From Cohnella sp. GbtcB17 (GTDB taxonomy: Bacteria; Bacillota; Bacilli; Paenibacillales; Paenibacillaceae), in contig NZ_JAGXJW010000066.1 of assembly GCF_019091135.1 (NCBI RefSeq), positions 1-44,483 of the forward strand: 44,483 nt of DNA, in the 5' to 3' direction. Positions 30,442 to 38,268 of the stretch are shown one piece after another (position 1 is the first letter of the stretch; each line of letters starts with the position of its first letter). The position numbers and the translations under genes are program-made. The notes under the pieces were generated by a model. It ran no database searches, had not been told where the DNA came from, and saw only the letters and a program-made list of their open reading frames with translations.

Positions 30442-30679
30442 TTTCTCGTTCCTCCTTCATAGCCTCGCCGTCGACTGTTTTACATGATATTCGTCTGACG
30501 CGACTATCCATTTGTGATAACGGCGCCGGAAGCTTCGTGTGGAGCGGCTTGCACACGAGCGAATTTGCGCCGCCTTGCCCAGCTGTATAGGCCTGTCATG
30601 CGCCTGCCGATCAATCCCTTGCGCGCTTCCGACGAGCGATTCTGCCTGCGCTTTGCGCCGAATGGGTGAATTCGGGCAT

Positions 30680-30715
30680 AAAAAAAGCCTGCGACAGAGG
30701 GCCTGGTCGTGGCTT
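30680..30715 (-). terminator. terminator of the cyclic di-AMP riboswitch
   Basis: On the minus strand AAGCC-A-CGAC and GTCG-CA-GGCTT pair around CAGGCCCTCT, followed by TTTTT. It lies 50 bases after the aptamer and 239 before yabE, so it would stop transcription when the riboswitch is in its off state. Confidence 0.8.
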
Positions 30716-30767
30716 CCGCTCAACTGGACGAGGGACGATGGGGCGGCACGAGTTTGCCTCTCTCTAC

Positions 30768-30960
30768 TACGCTTGCGAGGTTAGCTGCCGGGTTCGGGCG
30801 TCGAGAGTGTGCCCTAAGCGATCAAGCGGTCGGCCGTCAGCCGGACGGCGCCCGTCGTTCGCCATTCACCCCAAGATTGCTCGGCCGCTCGGACATCGGC
30901 AAGCGCCGATATCGTCTGCGTCGGGTCCCCCGCTCTCCCTGGTTGGGAGATTAAGCGCAC
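30768..30960 (-). promoter_or_regulatory. cyclic di-AMP riboswitch (ydaO-yuaA class)
   Basis: The minus strand shows the landmarks of this aptamer in order: GCGCTTAATCTCCC at the 5' end (30960-30947), GCGGGGGACCC (about 30931-30925), CTTGGGGTGAAT (about 30880), then CCCGAACCCGGCAGCTAACC and CTCGCAAGCG at the 3' end, which closes helix P1 with the 5' GCGCTT. This class turns off cell-wall and potassium genes when c-di-AMP is high, and yabE-like wall proteins are known targets. Confidence 0.92.
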
Positions 30961-30996
30961 TGGAAAAGGAATGTCATATTCGGACTTCTGGATTAG

Positions 30997-31026
30997 ATAA
31001 TAACCTGCATGCCCCGAAGGTGTAAA
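30997..31026 (-). promoter_or_regulatory. promoter of the riboswitch-yabE transcript
   Basis: On the minus strand TTTACA (31026-31021), 18 bases, TATTAT (31002-30997). The start point would lie about 30 bases before the aptamer. Confidence 0.6.
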
Positions 31027-31120
31027 GAACGTGCAAAGAGCGAATTTCAACGTTTTAAGGCAAATAGAAGCCATTTTTCAGGATTTCCAGAGCAAAAGCT
31101 AGTTTTATCTTAGAAAATAT

Positions 31121-31918
31121 TTATTTTTCTTCGATTGTTGGCGCTTTTTCTCCGAGTCGGAAACAGACACGCGCATTTCTCTCCGTAATTTCTTCTATTT
31201 TTTCCCTAGAAAGGCCTGTGATTTCCGCCGCAGAATCGGCTACGAATTGCACGTAAGACGACTCGTTTCGCTTGCCTCGATAGGGGTGGGGGGTAAGGTA
31301 TGGAGCGTCGGTTTCGATCAACAATCGATCCAAGGGGACACGCGCCAACACCTCTTTGGGAACGCGCGCATTTTTGAAAGTGACCGGGCCGCCGAAGGAG
31401 ATATAAAAGTTCATGTCCAGGCATTGTTTGGCCGTCTCCCAGCTGCCGGAGTAGCAGTGCATGATGCCCCCGACCTCGGCCGCGCCTTCTTCGCGAAGGA
31501 TGCGGACGACATCTTCATGCGCATCCCGGTTGTGGATGACGATCGGCTTGCCGAGCCTTTTCGCCAATTGGATCTGCTCGCGGAACACGACATGCTGGAT
31601 GTCCTTGGGCGAAGTGTCCCAATAATAGTCGAGACCGATCTCGCCGATCGCCACGACCTTCGGATGGCTGCACAGCGATTCAATCCAGGCGAGGTCCTCC
31701 TGCAATCGCATGTCGACGGCGTCCGTCGGGTGCCAGCCTACGGCCGCGTAGATGAAATCGTATTTTTCGGCCAGCGCGATCGTTGTTGGAATCGTCTCCC
31801 GGTTAAAGCCGATGTTCACGATGGCGCCGACGCCCGCTTCCCTGGCGCGCGCGATCACTTCTTCCCTGTCGTTGTCGAACTTCGTTGAATCCAGATGAGC
31901 GTGCGTATCGAATAACAT
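31121..31918 (-). CDS. tatD: TatD-family metal-dependent hydrolase (DNase)
   Basis: A 265-residue TIM-barrel hydrolase (YabD in B. subtilis). Metal and catalytic motifs: DTHAHLD (residues 4-10), GEIGLDYY (about 91-98), IVIHNRDA (about 127-134), MHCYSG (about 152-157) and ETDAPYL (about 203-209). AAAAGGAG precedes the ATG at the long distance of 12 bases. It follows the HD hydrolase by 69 bases; in B. subtilis it follows metS. Confidence 0.96.
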   Translation of the reverse strand: MLFDTHAHLDSTKFDNDREEVIARAREAGVGAIVNIGFNRETIPTTIALAEKYDFIYAAVGWHPTDAVDMRLQEDLAWIESLCSHPKVVAIGEIGLDYYWDTSPKDIQHVVFREQIQLAKRLGKPIVIHNRDAHEDVVRILREEGAAEVGGIMHCYSGSWETAKQCLDMNFYISFGGPVTFKNARVPKEVLARVPLDRLLIETDAPYLTPHPYRGKRNESSYVQFVADSAAEITGLSREKIEEITERNARVCFRLGEKAPTIEEK

Positions 31919-31987
31919 GTGGCGGCAATACTCCTTTTCGGCGAATCGAATGGTTTGGATGTGCGGTTAAAGGAGAGATACGGGGAT

Positions 31988-33280
31988 TTATAAACCCAGC
32001 AGCTCTCGAATCTCGGGCTTCAGGCGATCGATATGAGGGAGCACCAGATCTTCGGGATAGTAGATATAATATTTGCCGGTATGAAGTCCCGCGATCGAAC
32101 GGACGATATCGCTTTTGAGGGAAATCTCGGTCAACCGGTCTTTGTCGTCCAGCACGAGGACAGGCGTCTTTTCCTTAGGTTCCGGATCCGGAGACCCCGG
32201 CTTGTAGACGTCGTACGGCAGGTTCGTCGGCGTGTCCATCTGCAGATGGTAATCGGGATGAAGGCCGATCTCCTCCCACGCTTGACGCAGCTTGGCCTCC
32301 AGTGTTTCGTGCGAAACTTCGAGGGGTACATACTTGTACAACCGGCGGTTTAAAAACCGTTTACATAAGTCTGCCAATATGTCGTCCGCTTCATCCGACC
32401 ATTGGCCGAACGCGGTTTGCACCATCGCTTCGTCGAGCGCCAGATAATCCCGGAGTCCGATCGTGCCGTTCAATAACTGCGCTAGCGGCGGCAGCAGGAA
32501 CTTGAACGCATAGCCTCCCCGGTACAATTCGCGTGCCCTCATAAAAATTTGCCTCAATACGATATCCGAACTACGCGTCACGGGATGGAAGTAAATCTGC
32601 CAATACATTTGATATCTCGACATCAAATAGTCCTCTACGGCATGCATCCCGCTCTCCTTCACTACGATCCGTCCCCGATAAGGACGCAGCACGCGCAAGA
32701 TCCGATCGAGATCGAACGTGCCGTAGTTCACGCCGGTAAAGTAAGCATCCCTGAGCAAATAATCCATACGGTCCGCATCCATCTGGCTCGACACCAGACT
32801 CACGACGATCGGCTTGTCGTAGGTCTTGCAGATGACGGCGGCGACCCGTTGGGGGAAGTCCTCGCTTACTTCCTTTAATACCTGATTGATCTCGGTATCT
32901 CCGAGTATGATCGCGCACGACCATTCTTCGTGATCCGTATCGAACACTTGTTCGATAGCGTGTGAAAACGGACCGTGTCCGACATCATGCAGCAAAGAAG
33001 CGCATAAACTGACCATTTTTTCCTCTTGCGGCCAGTCCTGGTATCCGTTACGCTCAAATTGACTGATAATTCTTCGCGTGATATCGTATACGCCCAGCGA
33101 ATGGGAGAACCGACTGTGCTCTGCTCCATGGAAAGTCAGGTACGAAGTGCCCAGCTGGCGTATGCGCCTCAATCGTTGGAACTCGGCGGTGTTGATGAGC
33201 TTCCAGATCGTCGCATCCTGCACGTAGATGGACTGGTGAACGGGGTCCTTGAATACTTTTTCCTCCCGAAGACGGTACAT
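31988..33280 (-). CDS. HD-domain hydrolase, YwfO-type dNTP triphosphohydrolase
   Basis: A 430-residue HD protein. The phosphohydrolase motifs are HSRFSHSLGVYDITRR (about residues 55-70), LLHDVGHGPFSHA (about 97-109, with the HD pair) and QMDADRMDYLLRDA (about 186-199). Length and motifs match B. subtilis YwfO, a dNTPase-like enzyme. It starts MYRLREEKVFKDPVH after GAGGTGATC. In B. subtilis its homologue is far away; here it occupies the metS site between abrB and tatD. Upstream lie two 0A boxes. Confidence 0.88.
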   Translation of the reverse strand: MYRLREEKVFKDPVHQSIYVQDATIWKLINTAEFQRLRRIRQLGTSYLTFHGAEHSRFSHSLGVYDITRRIISQFERNGYQDWPQEEKMVSLCASLLHDVGHGPFSHAIEQVFDTDHEEWSCAIILGDTEINQVLKEVSEDFPQRVAAVICKTYDKPIVVSLVSSQMDADRMDYLLRDAYFTGVNYGTFDLDRILRVLRPYRGRIVVKESGMHAVEDYLMSRYQMYWQIYFHPVTRSSDIVLRQIFMRARELYRGGYAFKFLLPPLAQLLNGTIGLRDYLALDEAMVQTAFGQWSDEADDILADLCKRFLNRRLYKYVPLEVSHETLEAKLRQAWEEIGLHPDYHLQMDTPTNLPYDVYKPGSPDPEPKEKTPVLVLDDKDRLTEISLKSDIVRSIAGLHTGKYYIYYPEDLVLPHIDRLKPEIRELLGL

Positions 33281-33311
33281 GCTCGATCACCTCGTTGGTA
33301 TGGGCTTCACA

Positions 33312-33339
33312 TTCGACAAACGTTTGTGATTATGTCGAA
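33312..33339. promoter_or_regulatory. two Spo0A boxes upstream of the HD gene
   Basis: TTTGTCGAA, the full 0A box, lies on minus at 33320-33312, and TATGTCGAA (one mismatch) on plus at 33331-33339. They face each other 32-59 bases before the HD start, in the HD-abrB divergent gap. Spo0A control of the HD gene is plausible. Confidence 0.55.
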
Positions 33340-33427
33340 TAGTGTCATCCACTAATTTTAAGGATAATATCCCGTTTTTTACCTCAATTGCGGGTAGAAT
33401 GGGGCAAATCTGTGGAAGTTAGCGGGT

Positions 33428-33449
33428 TTTCAGCTAAATTTCAGCTAAA
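33428..33449. repeat. tandem 11-bp repeat before the abrB promoter
   Basis: TTTCAGCTAAA occurs twice without a gap (33428-33438, 33439-33449), 17 bases before the abrB -35. The one-helix-turn spacing suggests a protein binding site. Confidence 0.5.
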
Positions 33450-33466
33450 GTTGGCGCTATTTCTGG

Positions 33467-33495
33467 TTGACTTATTTGGGAATCGTTGGTACGAT
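33467..33495 (+). promoter_or_regulatory. sigma-A promoter of abrB
   Basis: TTGACT (33467-33472), 17 bases, TACGAT (33490-33495). A start point near 33502 puts a 0A box at about +16. Confidence 0.75.
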
Positions 33496-33516
33496 AGAGT
33501 ACGGAAAAGAAAGAAT

Positions 33517-33525
33517 TTTGTCGAA
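33517..33525 (+). promoter_or_regulatory. Spo0A box downstream of the abrB promoter
   Basis: TTTGTCGAA is a perfect 0A box just downstream of the predicted start. In B. subtilis phosphorylated Spo0A represses abrB from sites in the same place. Confidence 0.7.
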
Positions 33526-33598
33526 TGATGGCGAATATGCGGAGATTCTCCGGCAGTTCGTTTAATCCTATTTTACGCGAATGAGGGAGGATTTCCAA

Positions 33599-33847
33599 AT
33601 GTTGAAGTCGACGGGTATTGTACGGAAAGTAGATGAACTGGGTCGGGTGGTCATTCCGATCGAGCTGCGCAGAACGTTGGGTATCGGGGAGAAGGATGCG
33701 CTGGAAATCTATGTGGACGGCGAGCGCATCATGCTGAAGAAGTACGAACCGGCTTGTATTTTCTGCGGCAACGCGGACAACGTGATTTATTTTAAAGGAA
33801 AAATCGTTTGCAGAGAATGCTTGAAGGATTTGCCTGCAACTGTGTGA
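33599..33847 (+). CDS. abrB: transition-state regulator AbrB with cysteine-pair C-terminus
   Basis: An 82-residue AbrB family DNA-binding protein. The N-terminal swapped-hairpin domain (residues 1-50) is almost identical to B. subtilis AbrB (STGIVRKVDELGRVVIPIEL). The C-terminus differs: it has CIFC (53-56) and CREC (71-74), a possible zinc site, in place of the B. subtilis multimerisation domain. ATG 33599 follows AGGGAGGA by eight bases; the upstream reading with six more residues lacks a site. It represses post-exponential genes. Confidence 0.93.
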   Translation: MLKSTGIVRKVDELGRVVIPIELRRTLGIGEKDALEIYVDGERIMLKKYEPACIFCGNADNVIYFKGKIVCRECLKDLPATV

Positions 33848-33960
33848 CAAATTAGAGAATTTCGTTTATAATGGAAGAAGCACTTACCAACATCGTTATT
33901 TCTAACCTTTTTATATCTCCTTGCACCCCTCCCGGACTTAGTCCGCGGAGGGGTCTTTTT
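33844..33960 (+). ncRNA. possible small RNA between abrB and rsmI
   Basis: Just at the abrB stop, GTGACA (33844-33849), 17 bases, TATAAT (33867-33872) forms a good promoter on plus; the abrB terminator ends at 33960. A transcript from about 33879 would be about 80 bases, ending opposite the last codons of rsmI. No open frame of note. Alternatively the promoter is chance or inactive. Confidence 0.45.
33924..33960 (+). terminator. terminator of abrB, inside the rsmI 3' end
   Basis: ACCCCTCC-CGGAC, loop TTA, GTCCG-C-GGAGGGGT, then CTTTTT. The right arm (from 33941) is at the same time the antisense of the last rsmI codons, and the stop of rsmI (33940-33938) is in the loop. Confidence 0.9.
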
Positions 33961-34909
33961 CTTCATCGAGCAGCTTCTGGTAAACCTCTCTGCGGGACAA
34001 GCCCAGGTCTCGCGCCGCGAGCCGCATCGCTTCCTTGCGGTTGTCTCCGTTCTGCGCTTCGTATCGGGCGACATGCTGGGTCATCGTGAGCCCCGACCAC
34101 CAGGCTTCGCCGGCATCTGCAGCCAAAGCGGCGGATGCGTCCGCGCCTTCAATGACCAGGCAGCATTCGCCTAGCGGCGGGTGCGCGTCGATATATTGCA
34201 GGCAGGCTTCGGCCGTGCCTCGCACGATTTCCTCGTGTTTTTTCGTCAGCTCGCGCACGATCGCCATCCGCCTGCCCTGCCAACGCTCGGCGACCGCTTC
34301 TACGGTTTTTTTGAGCCGATGCGGAGACTCGTACAACAGGAGCGTGGCCTCTTCCCGATCGAGGCGGGAGAGGAAAGCGTCGAGGCCCTTGCGGTCGCGC
34401 GGCGGGAATCCGGCGAACAAGAACCGTTCCGTCGGCAGACCGGACACGATGAGCGAGGAGAGCGCGGCGTTCGCGCCGGGGATCGGGACGACCGGTATGC
34501 CTGCGGCCGCTGCAGCGGCTGCGAGATCGGCGCCTGGATCCGAGATGGCGGGCATGCCCGCATCGCTGACGAGGGCGATCGTGCTCCCCTCGGCCAGCAG
34601 CCTGACCAGCTCCGGCCCGCTCGCCCGCTTGTTGTGCTCATGGTAGCTGACCAGACGCGTCGAGATGTCGAAGTGCGTGAGCAGCTTGCGCGTCTGACGC
34701 GTATCTTCGGCGGCGATGATATCGGCTTCCTTCAGCATGCGCACGGCGCGGGACGTCATATCCTCCAGGGTGCCGATCGGCGTCGCGACCAGATAGAGCG
34801 TGCCCGGTCCGTCAGGCGCACGAGTGCCGAAGCTTTTCTGCACTTGCGCCTCCAAGCTGCCGGCGAGCGGCTGCTGCGGGCTTGCCTGCTTTTCGCGTTT
34901 CTCCTTCAT
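33938..34909 (-). CDS. rsmI: 16S rRNA (cytidine(1402)-2'-O)-methyltransferase RsmI
   Basis: A 323-residue tetrapyrrole-methylase-fold enzyme that methylates C1402 of 16S rRNA. Motifs: LYLVATPIGTLEDMT (about residues 39-53), AAEDTRQTRKLL (about 66-77), SDAGMPAISDPG (about 114-125) and PGANAALSSLIVSGL. The N-terminal 35 residues are an extra, Gln/Ser-rich stretch compared with B. subtilis YabC. It starts three bases after trmN, so both are co-transcribed. Confidence 0.96.
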   Translation of the reverse strand: MKEKREKQASPQQPLAGSLEAQVQKSFGTRAPDGPGTLYLVATPIGTLEDMTSRAVRMLKEADIIAAEDTRQTRKLLTHFDISTRLVSYHEHNKRASGPELVRLLAEGSTIALVSDAGMPAISDPGADLAAAAAAAGIPVVPIPGANAALSSLIVSGLPTERFLFAGFPPRDRKGLDAFLSRLDREEATLLLYESPHRLKKTVEAVAERWQGRRMAIVRELTKKHEEIVRGTAEACLQYIDAHPPLGECCLVIEGADASAALAADAGEAWWSGLTMTQHVARYEAQNGDNRKEAMRLAARDLGLSRREVYQKLLDEEKDPSAD

Positions 34910-34912
34910 CGT

Positions 34913-35725
34913 TCAATCCCCCGCCCCTTCGCTCGCATCCGTGCCGTTTAGTTCCTTTTTGCGCCCGTAAAATACGTCCAGCAGCTCCCCCGTGTAGGTG
35001 CGGCCTTCTCCTTCATATACAATCAGCGGCGGGAGCAGCCGGAGCTCCGGACGTCCGCCCAGGCTGGCCTCGATCAACACCATGTTCGCTTCCGCATCCG
35101 CACGCGAATGTACGAAGCGCATCCGCTTCGGCTCGAGCCGGTACCGCTGCATGGCGGCCATGATCTCCGCCAGCCGGGACGGGCGGTGCACCATGGAGAC
35201 GCGCCCGCCCTCGCGAACGCTACGTGCCGAAGCCGATACGACATCCTCCAGCGTGCATCCGATCTCGTGGCGGGCGAGCGCCTGATGCAGATTGCCCTTG
35301 TGCTCTCCGGAGCCTACGGGCTTGTACGGTGGATTCACCGTGACCGCATCGTAGGCTTCGCCGCCTTGCAGGGCGGGCAGCGTCTTCAGATCCGCTTCCC
35401 GAATGGCGATCCGCGACTGCAGCTCGTTGTAGGCGACGCTCCGTCTCGCCATGTCCGCGAGCCGCGGCTGCAGCTCGACCCCTTCGATCGCCGCGTCGGT
35501 TCGCGTCGCGAGCAGCAGCGGGATCACGCCGTTTCCCGTGCACAGATCGAGGATTCGCCCTCTCTTCGGAATGCCCGCGAATCTGGCGAGGAGAACGGCG
35601 TCCAACGAGAAGCTGAACACCTCTTTGCTCTGTATGATTTTGTACGCGTGCGTCAGGAGGTCGTCCAGCCGTTCGCCTTCCAGCAACGGCGGCTTTCCAA
35701 GCACGATGTTATCGTTTTCATTCAA
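34913..35725 (-). CDS. yabB: tRNA1(Val) (adenine(37)-N6)-methyltransferase family protein (YabB)
   Basis: A 270-residue N6-adenine methyltransferase. SAM motif LDLCTGNGVIPLLLA (about residues 59-73) and the catalytic NPPYKP (about 131-136) are clear; VHSRADAEANMVLIEA is typical of the TrmN6/YabB group. The RNA substrate is assumed from the family. It is followed by rsmI; yazA, which separates them in B. subtilis, is absent. A TATAAT lies at 35765-35760, with no good -35. Confidence 0.9.
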   Translation of the reverse strand: MNENDNIVLGKPPLLEGERLDDLLTHAYKIIQSKEVFSFSLDAVLLARFAGIPKRGRILDLCTGNGVIPLLLATRTDAAIEGVELQPRLADMARRSVAYNELQSRIAIREADLKTLPALQGGEAYDAVTVNPPYKPVGSGEHKGNLHQALARHEIGCTLEDVVSASARSVREGGRVSMVHRPSRLAEIMAAMQRYRLEPKRMRFVHSRADAEANMVLIEASLGGRPELRLLPPLIVYEGEGRTYTGELLDVFYGRKKELNGTDASEGAGD

Positions 35726-35890
35726 CGCTCAACGCACCGTCCCGAAATTTTTTCTTCTATTATATATGCGTCATTTCGTACCACTTTTGTATACCGGTTT
35801 TTGACACCGCAGCACGTCTCTAAGCTTACTCGATTTGGGGATGCAATGCCAGCATTCGGAGGGCCGGATAGGTGGCTGAACGAGCGACTG

Positions 35891-35927
35891 CAAAAAAAAG
35901 CCGGCTCCCCCGGATTGGAGAGTCGGC
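35891..35927 (-). terminator. terminator of the tmk-yabA operon
   Basis: On the minus strand GCCGACTCTCC and GGGGGAGCCGGC pair with small mismatches around AATCC, followed by TTTTTTTT. Confidence 0.9.
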
Positions 35928-35946
35928 CGTACGTAGTGAAGATCAC

Positions 35947-36330
35947 CTAAGGCTTGCTAAGAAACGAGAGACAGAACAAGCAATCGCCTTCCATCCGCAA
36001 ATGTCCGTAATAGACATTGCAAATATGGAAGCCCTCATGGTACAGCCGGGCCAGATTGTCGTAGCCTTCGCCAATGGACGACCCGGCCGCGGTCTCGGCT
36101 TGCTCCTGCTGACGGGTATCGGCCGGTTCCTCCGATACGTCGACCGCAGGTTCTGCCGCGAATTCAATGTTCTCTCGCTTGAAGATGTTGCGCAGCTGCT
36201 GGTTCTCGATGCGCAGCCGCTGGTTTTCCTCGACCAATTCCTTCATCTTGAGCTTCAGCGCGCCGAATTCCGTATGGAGGCCGCCTAGCTTCGCCTCGAG
36301 TTCATCCACGCCTAAGTATATATCCTTCAT
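35947..36330 (-). CDS. yabA: replication initiation control protein YabA
   Basis: A 127-residue YabA that binds DnaA and DnaN and restrains re-initiation. An N-terminal leucine-zipper-like coiled coil (about residues 8-52, VDELEAKLGG then LVEENQRLRIENQQL) is followed by an acidic Gln/Glu linker (about 58-85) and the zinc-binding C-terminus (HEGFHIC... CLFC). ATG 36330 lies seven bases after AAGGTGGAG; a TTG six bases upstream is not the start. DnaA boxes near ctc in this window could be of related interest. Confidence 0.95.
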   Translation of the reverse strand: MKDIYLGVDELEAKLGGLHTEFGALKLKMKELVEENQRLRIENQQLRNIFKRENIEFAAEPAVDVSEEPADTRQQEQAETAAGSSIGEGYDNLARLYHEGFHICNVYYGHLRMEGDCLFCLSFLSKP

Positions 36331-36385
36331 GGGCAAGCTCCACCTTAAAGCCAGGTTGTGTCGGTGACGATAGGTGCTGCTGGAA

Positions 36386-37186
36386 TTACTTTACGACGAC
36401 TTCTTCGAAAGGAAGCTCTTTGACCTTGCCGACCTCGAACAGCTGCACGTGAACGCTGCGGCTGCCCGCATTGAGCCCGACGACCTTGCCGTCGCCGAAC
36501 GAGGTGACGACGATCTTGCCGACGGCCGGCATCTCTTCCTTGGCGCTCTCATAGTTGTCGTGCTCGAACTTGAGGCAGCACATGAGGCGGCCGCACAAGC
36601 CGGAGATCTTGGTCGGGTTCAGCGACAGATTCTGGTCCTTGGCCATCTTGATCGAGACCGGCTCGAAGTCCCCCAGCCAGGAAGAGCAGCAGAGCACGCG
36701 GCCGCAAGGACCGATGCCGCCCAGCATCTTGGCTTCGTCGCGAACCCCGATCTGACGGAGCTCGATACGGGTCCGGAATACGCCGGCCAGGTCCTTCACC
36801 AGCTCCCGGAAGTCGACGCGCCCTTCGGCCGTGAAGTAGAAAATGATCTTGTTGCGGTCAAACGTGTATTCGACGTCCACCAGCTTCATGCGGAGCTGAT
36901 GGTCCTTGATTTTCTGTAATCCGATGGAAAAAGCGTTTTTAGCCGCGTTCCGGTTTTCCTCGACTGCATGCGCATCGCTGTCCGCAGCGACGCGTATAAC
37001 CCTCTTGAGCGGAAGGACGACGTCGGCTTCGCCGACGGTCTTCGGTCCGATGACGACCGTGCCGTATTCGACGCCCCGCGCAGTCTCGACGATGACATGC
37101 TGGTCCTTGGCTACCGGATGTTCGGCAGGGTCAAAGTAATAGACCTTGCCCGCCTTCTTAAAGCGGACGCCGACAACCTCGTACAA
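36386..37186 (-). CDS. ricT: RicT (YaaT), PSP1 family, Y-complex subunit
   Basis: A 266-residue PSP1-type protein. With RicA and RicF it forms a complex with iron-sulphur clusters that speeds RNA processing by RNase Y and aids Spo0A phosphorylation. The region MLGGIGPCGRVLCCSSWLGDFEPVSIKMAKDQNLSLNPTKISGLCGRLMCC (about residues 153-203, noted in outline) holds the cluster cysteines. The start must be TTG at 37186, since the product then aligns from its first residue (YEVVGVRFKKAGKVYYFDP) with B. subtilis YaaT; GGGAGGGG lies five bases before it. Confidence 0.95.
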   Translation of the reverse strand: MYEVVGVRFKKAGKVYYFDPAEHPVAKDQHVIVETARGVEYGTVVIGPKTVGEADVVLPLKRVIRVAADSDAHAVEENRNAAKNAFSIGLQKIKDHQLRMKLVDVEYTFDRNKIIFYFTAEGRVDFRELVKDLAGVFRTRIELRQIGVRDEAKMLGGIGPCGRVLCCSSWLGDFEPVSIKMAKDQNLSLNPTKISGLCGRLMCCLKFEHDNYESAKEEMPAVGKIVVTSFGDGKVVGLNAGSRSVHVQLFEVGKVKELPFEEVVVK

Positions 37187-37228
37187 AACTACCCCTCCCG
37201 TACGCCGCCGCAGACGCTCCGATGCGGT

Positions 37229-38212
37229 CTAACCCGCCGTCTGCGCGGACGTCACTAGAAATTGCTCGAAAGCAAGCTGCGGCTGCACGTTCGCCTTGAT
37301 GCGGCGGACGGCGGACAGCGCCGCTTCCATCGACCGGGTCCAGGCATGGACGCTTCGGGTCCAGGCCTGCTTGGAGAGCCACTCCGCTTGATCGGGAAAG
37401 ACGAGCCTCTCCTCGCGGCCGGTCATGACGTAAATCATATCTCTATACCATAAAGCAAACAGTTGCAGCAAAATGTCGGTATGCTCGGACAGATCCGTCT
37501 TAAACACCTGGGTCTGCGCGGTTAGCAGCACGCCAGGGAACCGGGACGGGATCTCCCTGCCTAATTGTATCACTACGTTTCGGATTTCTGCAAACCAATT
37601 CTCCGCCGCCAGCGCCCGCGCGGCTTCGTACCCCGCGGACAAATGCACGACCGATTTGGCGATCAGAGGCGGCGTGCCTTCCTGCACGAGCAGCGCCTCC
37701 ATCGCCTTCGGATCGCCCGGTGTGAACGGCACGAGCTGCGTACGCGATACGATCGTGGGCAGCATCGCCTGCTCGCTCGGCGCGATCAGGATGGCCACGA
37801 CGGGAGACGGCGGCTCCTCCAGAAACTTGAGCAGGCTGTTGGCCGCCTGGGTCGTCATCGTCTCCGCCGCCTCGATCACGTAAATCTTGCGCTGCGAGCC
37901 CGCGCTGCGATACGACAGCTCCCGCTGCAGCTCGCGGATCTGGTCGATCTTCACCGTTTGGCCGTCCGGGACGATCCGGTGAAGATCGGGATGGTTGCCG
38001 TGTTCGACCTTGCGGCACGTCAGGCATTCGCCGCAGGCGTCTTCGCCGCCGCGTTCGCATAGCAGCGTCATCGCGAAGGCTTGCGCCATCGCGCTCCTTC
38101 CCGATCCTTGCGGACCCGCGAACAAATAAGCGTGAGCGATCTTGCCGCTGCGGAGCATGCCCTGAAGGAGCCTCTTGGCCCGATCCTGGCCCGGTACCGA
38201 TGCGATCGCCAT
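37229..38212 (-). CDS. holB: DNA polymerase III subunit delta'
   Basis: A 327-residue clamp-loader subunit. A variant P-loop GPQGSGRS (about residues 33-40), four cysteines in CERGGEDACGECLTC (about 52-66) for zinc, NSLLKFLEEPP and VSRTQLVPF (SRC/SRT motif) identify it. It lies 56 bases after yaaR and 42 before ricT, in the same operon as in B. subtilis. Confidence 0.95.
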   Translation of the reverse strand: MAIASVPGQDRAKRLLQGMLRSGKIAHAYLFAGPQGSGRSAMAQAFAMTLLCERGGEDACGECLTCRKVEHGNHPDLHRIVPDGQTVKIDQIRELQRELSYRSAGSQRKIYVIEAAETMTTQAANSLLKFLEEPPSPVVAILIAPSEQAMLPTIVSRTQLVPFTPGDPKAMEALLVQEGTPPLIAKSVVHLSAGYEAARALAAENWFAEIRNVVIQLGREIPSRFPGVLLTAQTQVFKTDLSEHTDILLQLFALWYRDMIYVMTGREERLVFPDQAEWLSKQAWTRSVHAWTRSMEAALSAVRRIKANVQPQLAFEQFLVTSAQTAG

Positions 38213-38268
38213 GACGCTGTACCCTCTCTCGTTGATGGACTGAATTTATAGCAACGGCTTGCGCGCCG

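Noticed and set aside
33434..33850. 138-codon minus-strand frame over abrB
   Set aside because: Antisense of abrB, including its promoter; no ribosome site or homology.
33867..33960. Short coding frame starting at the ATG at 33871
   Set aside because: The ATG is part of the -10 box, has no ribosome site and the frame runs into the terminator.
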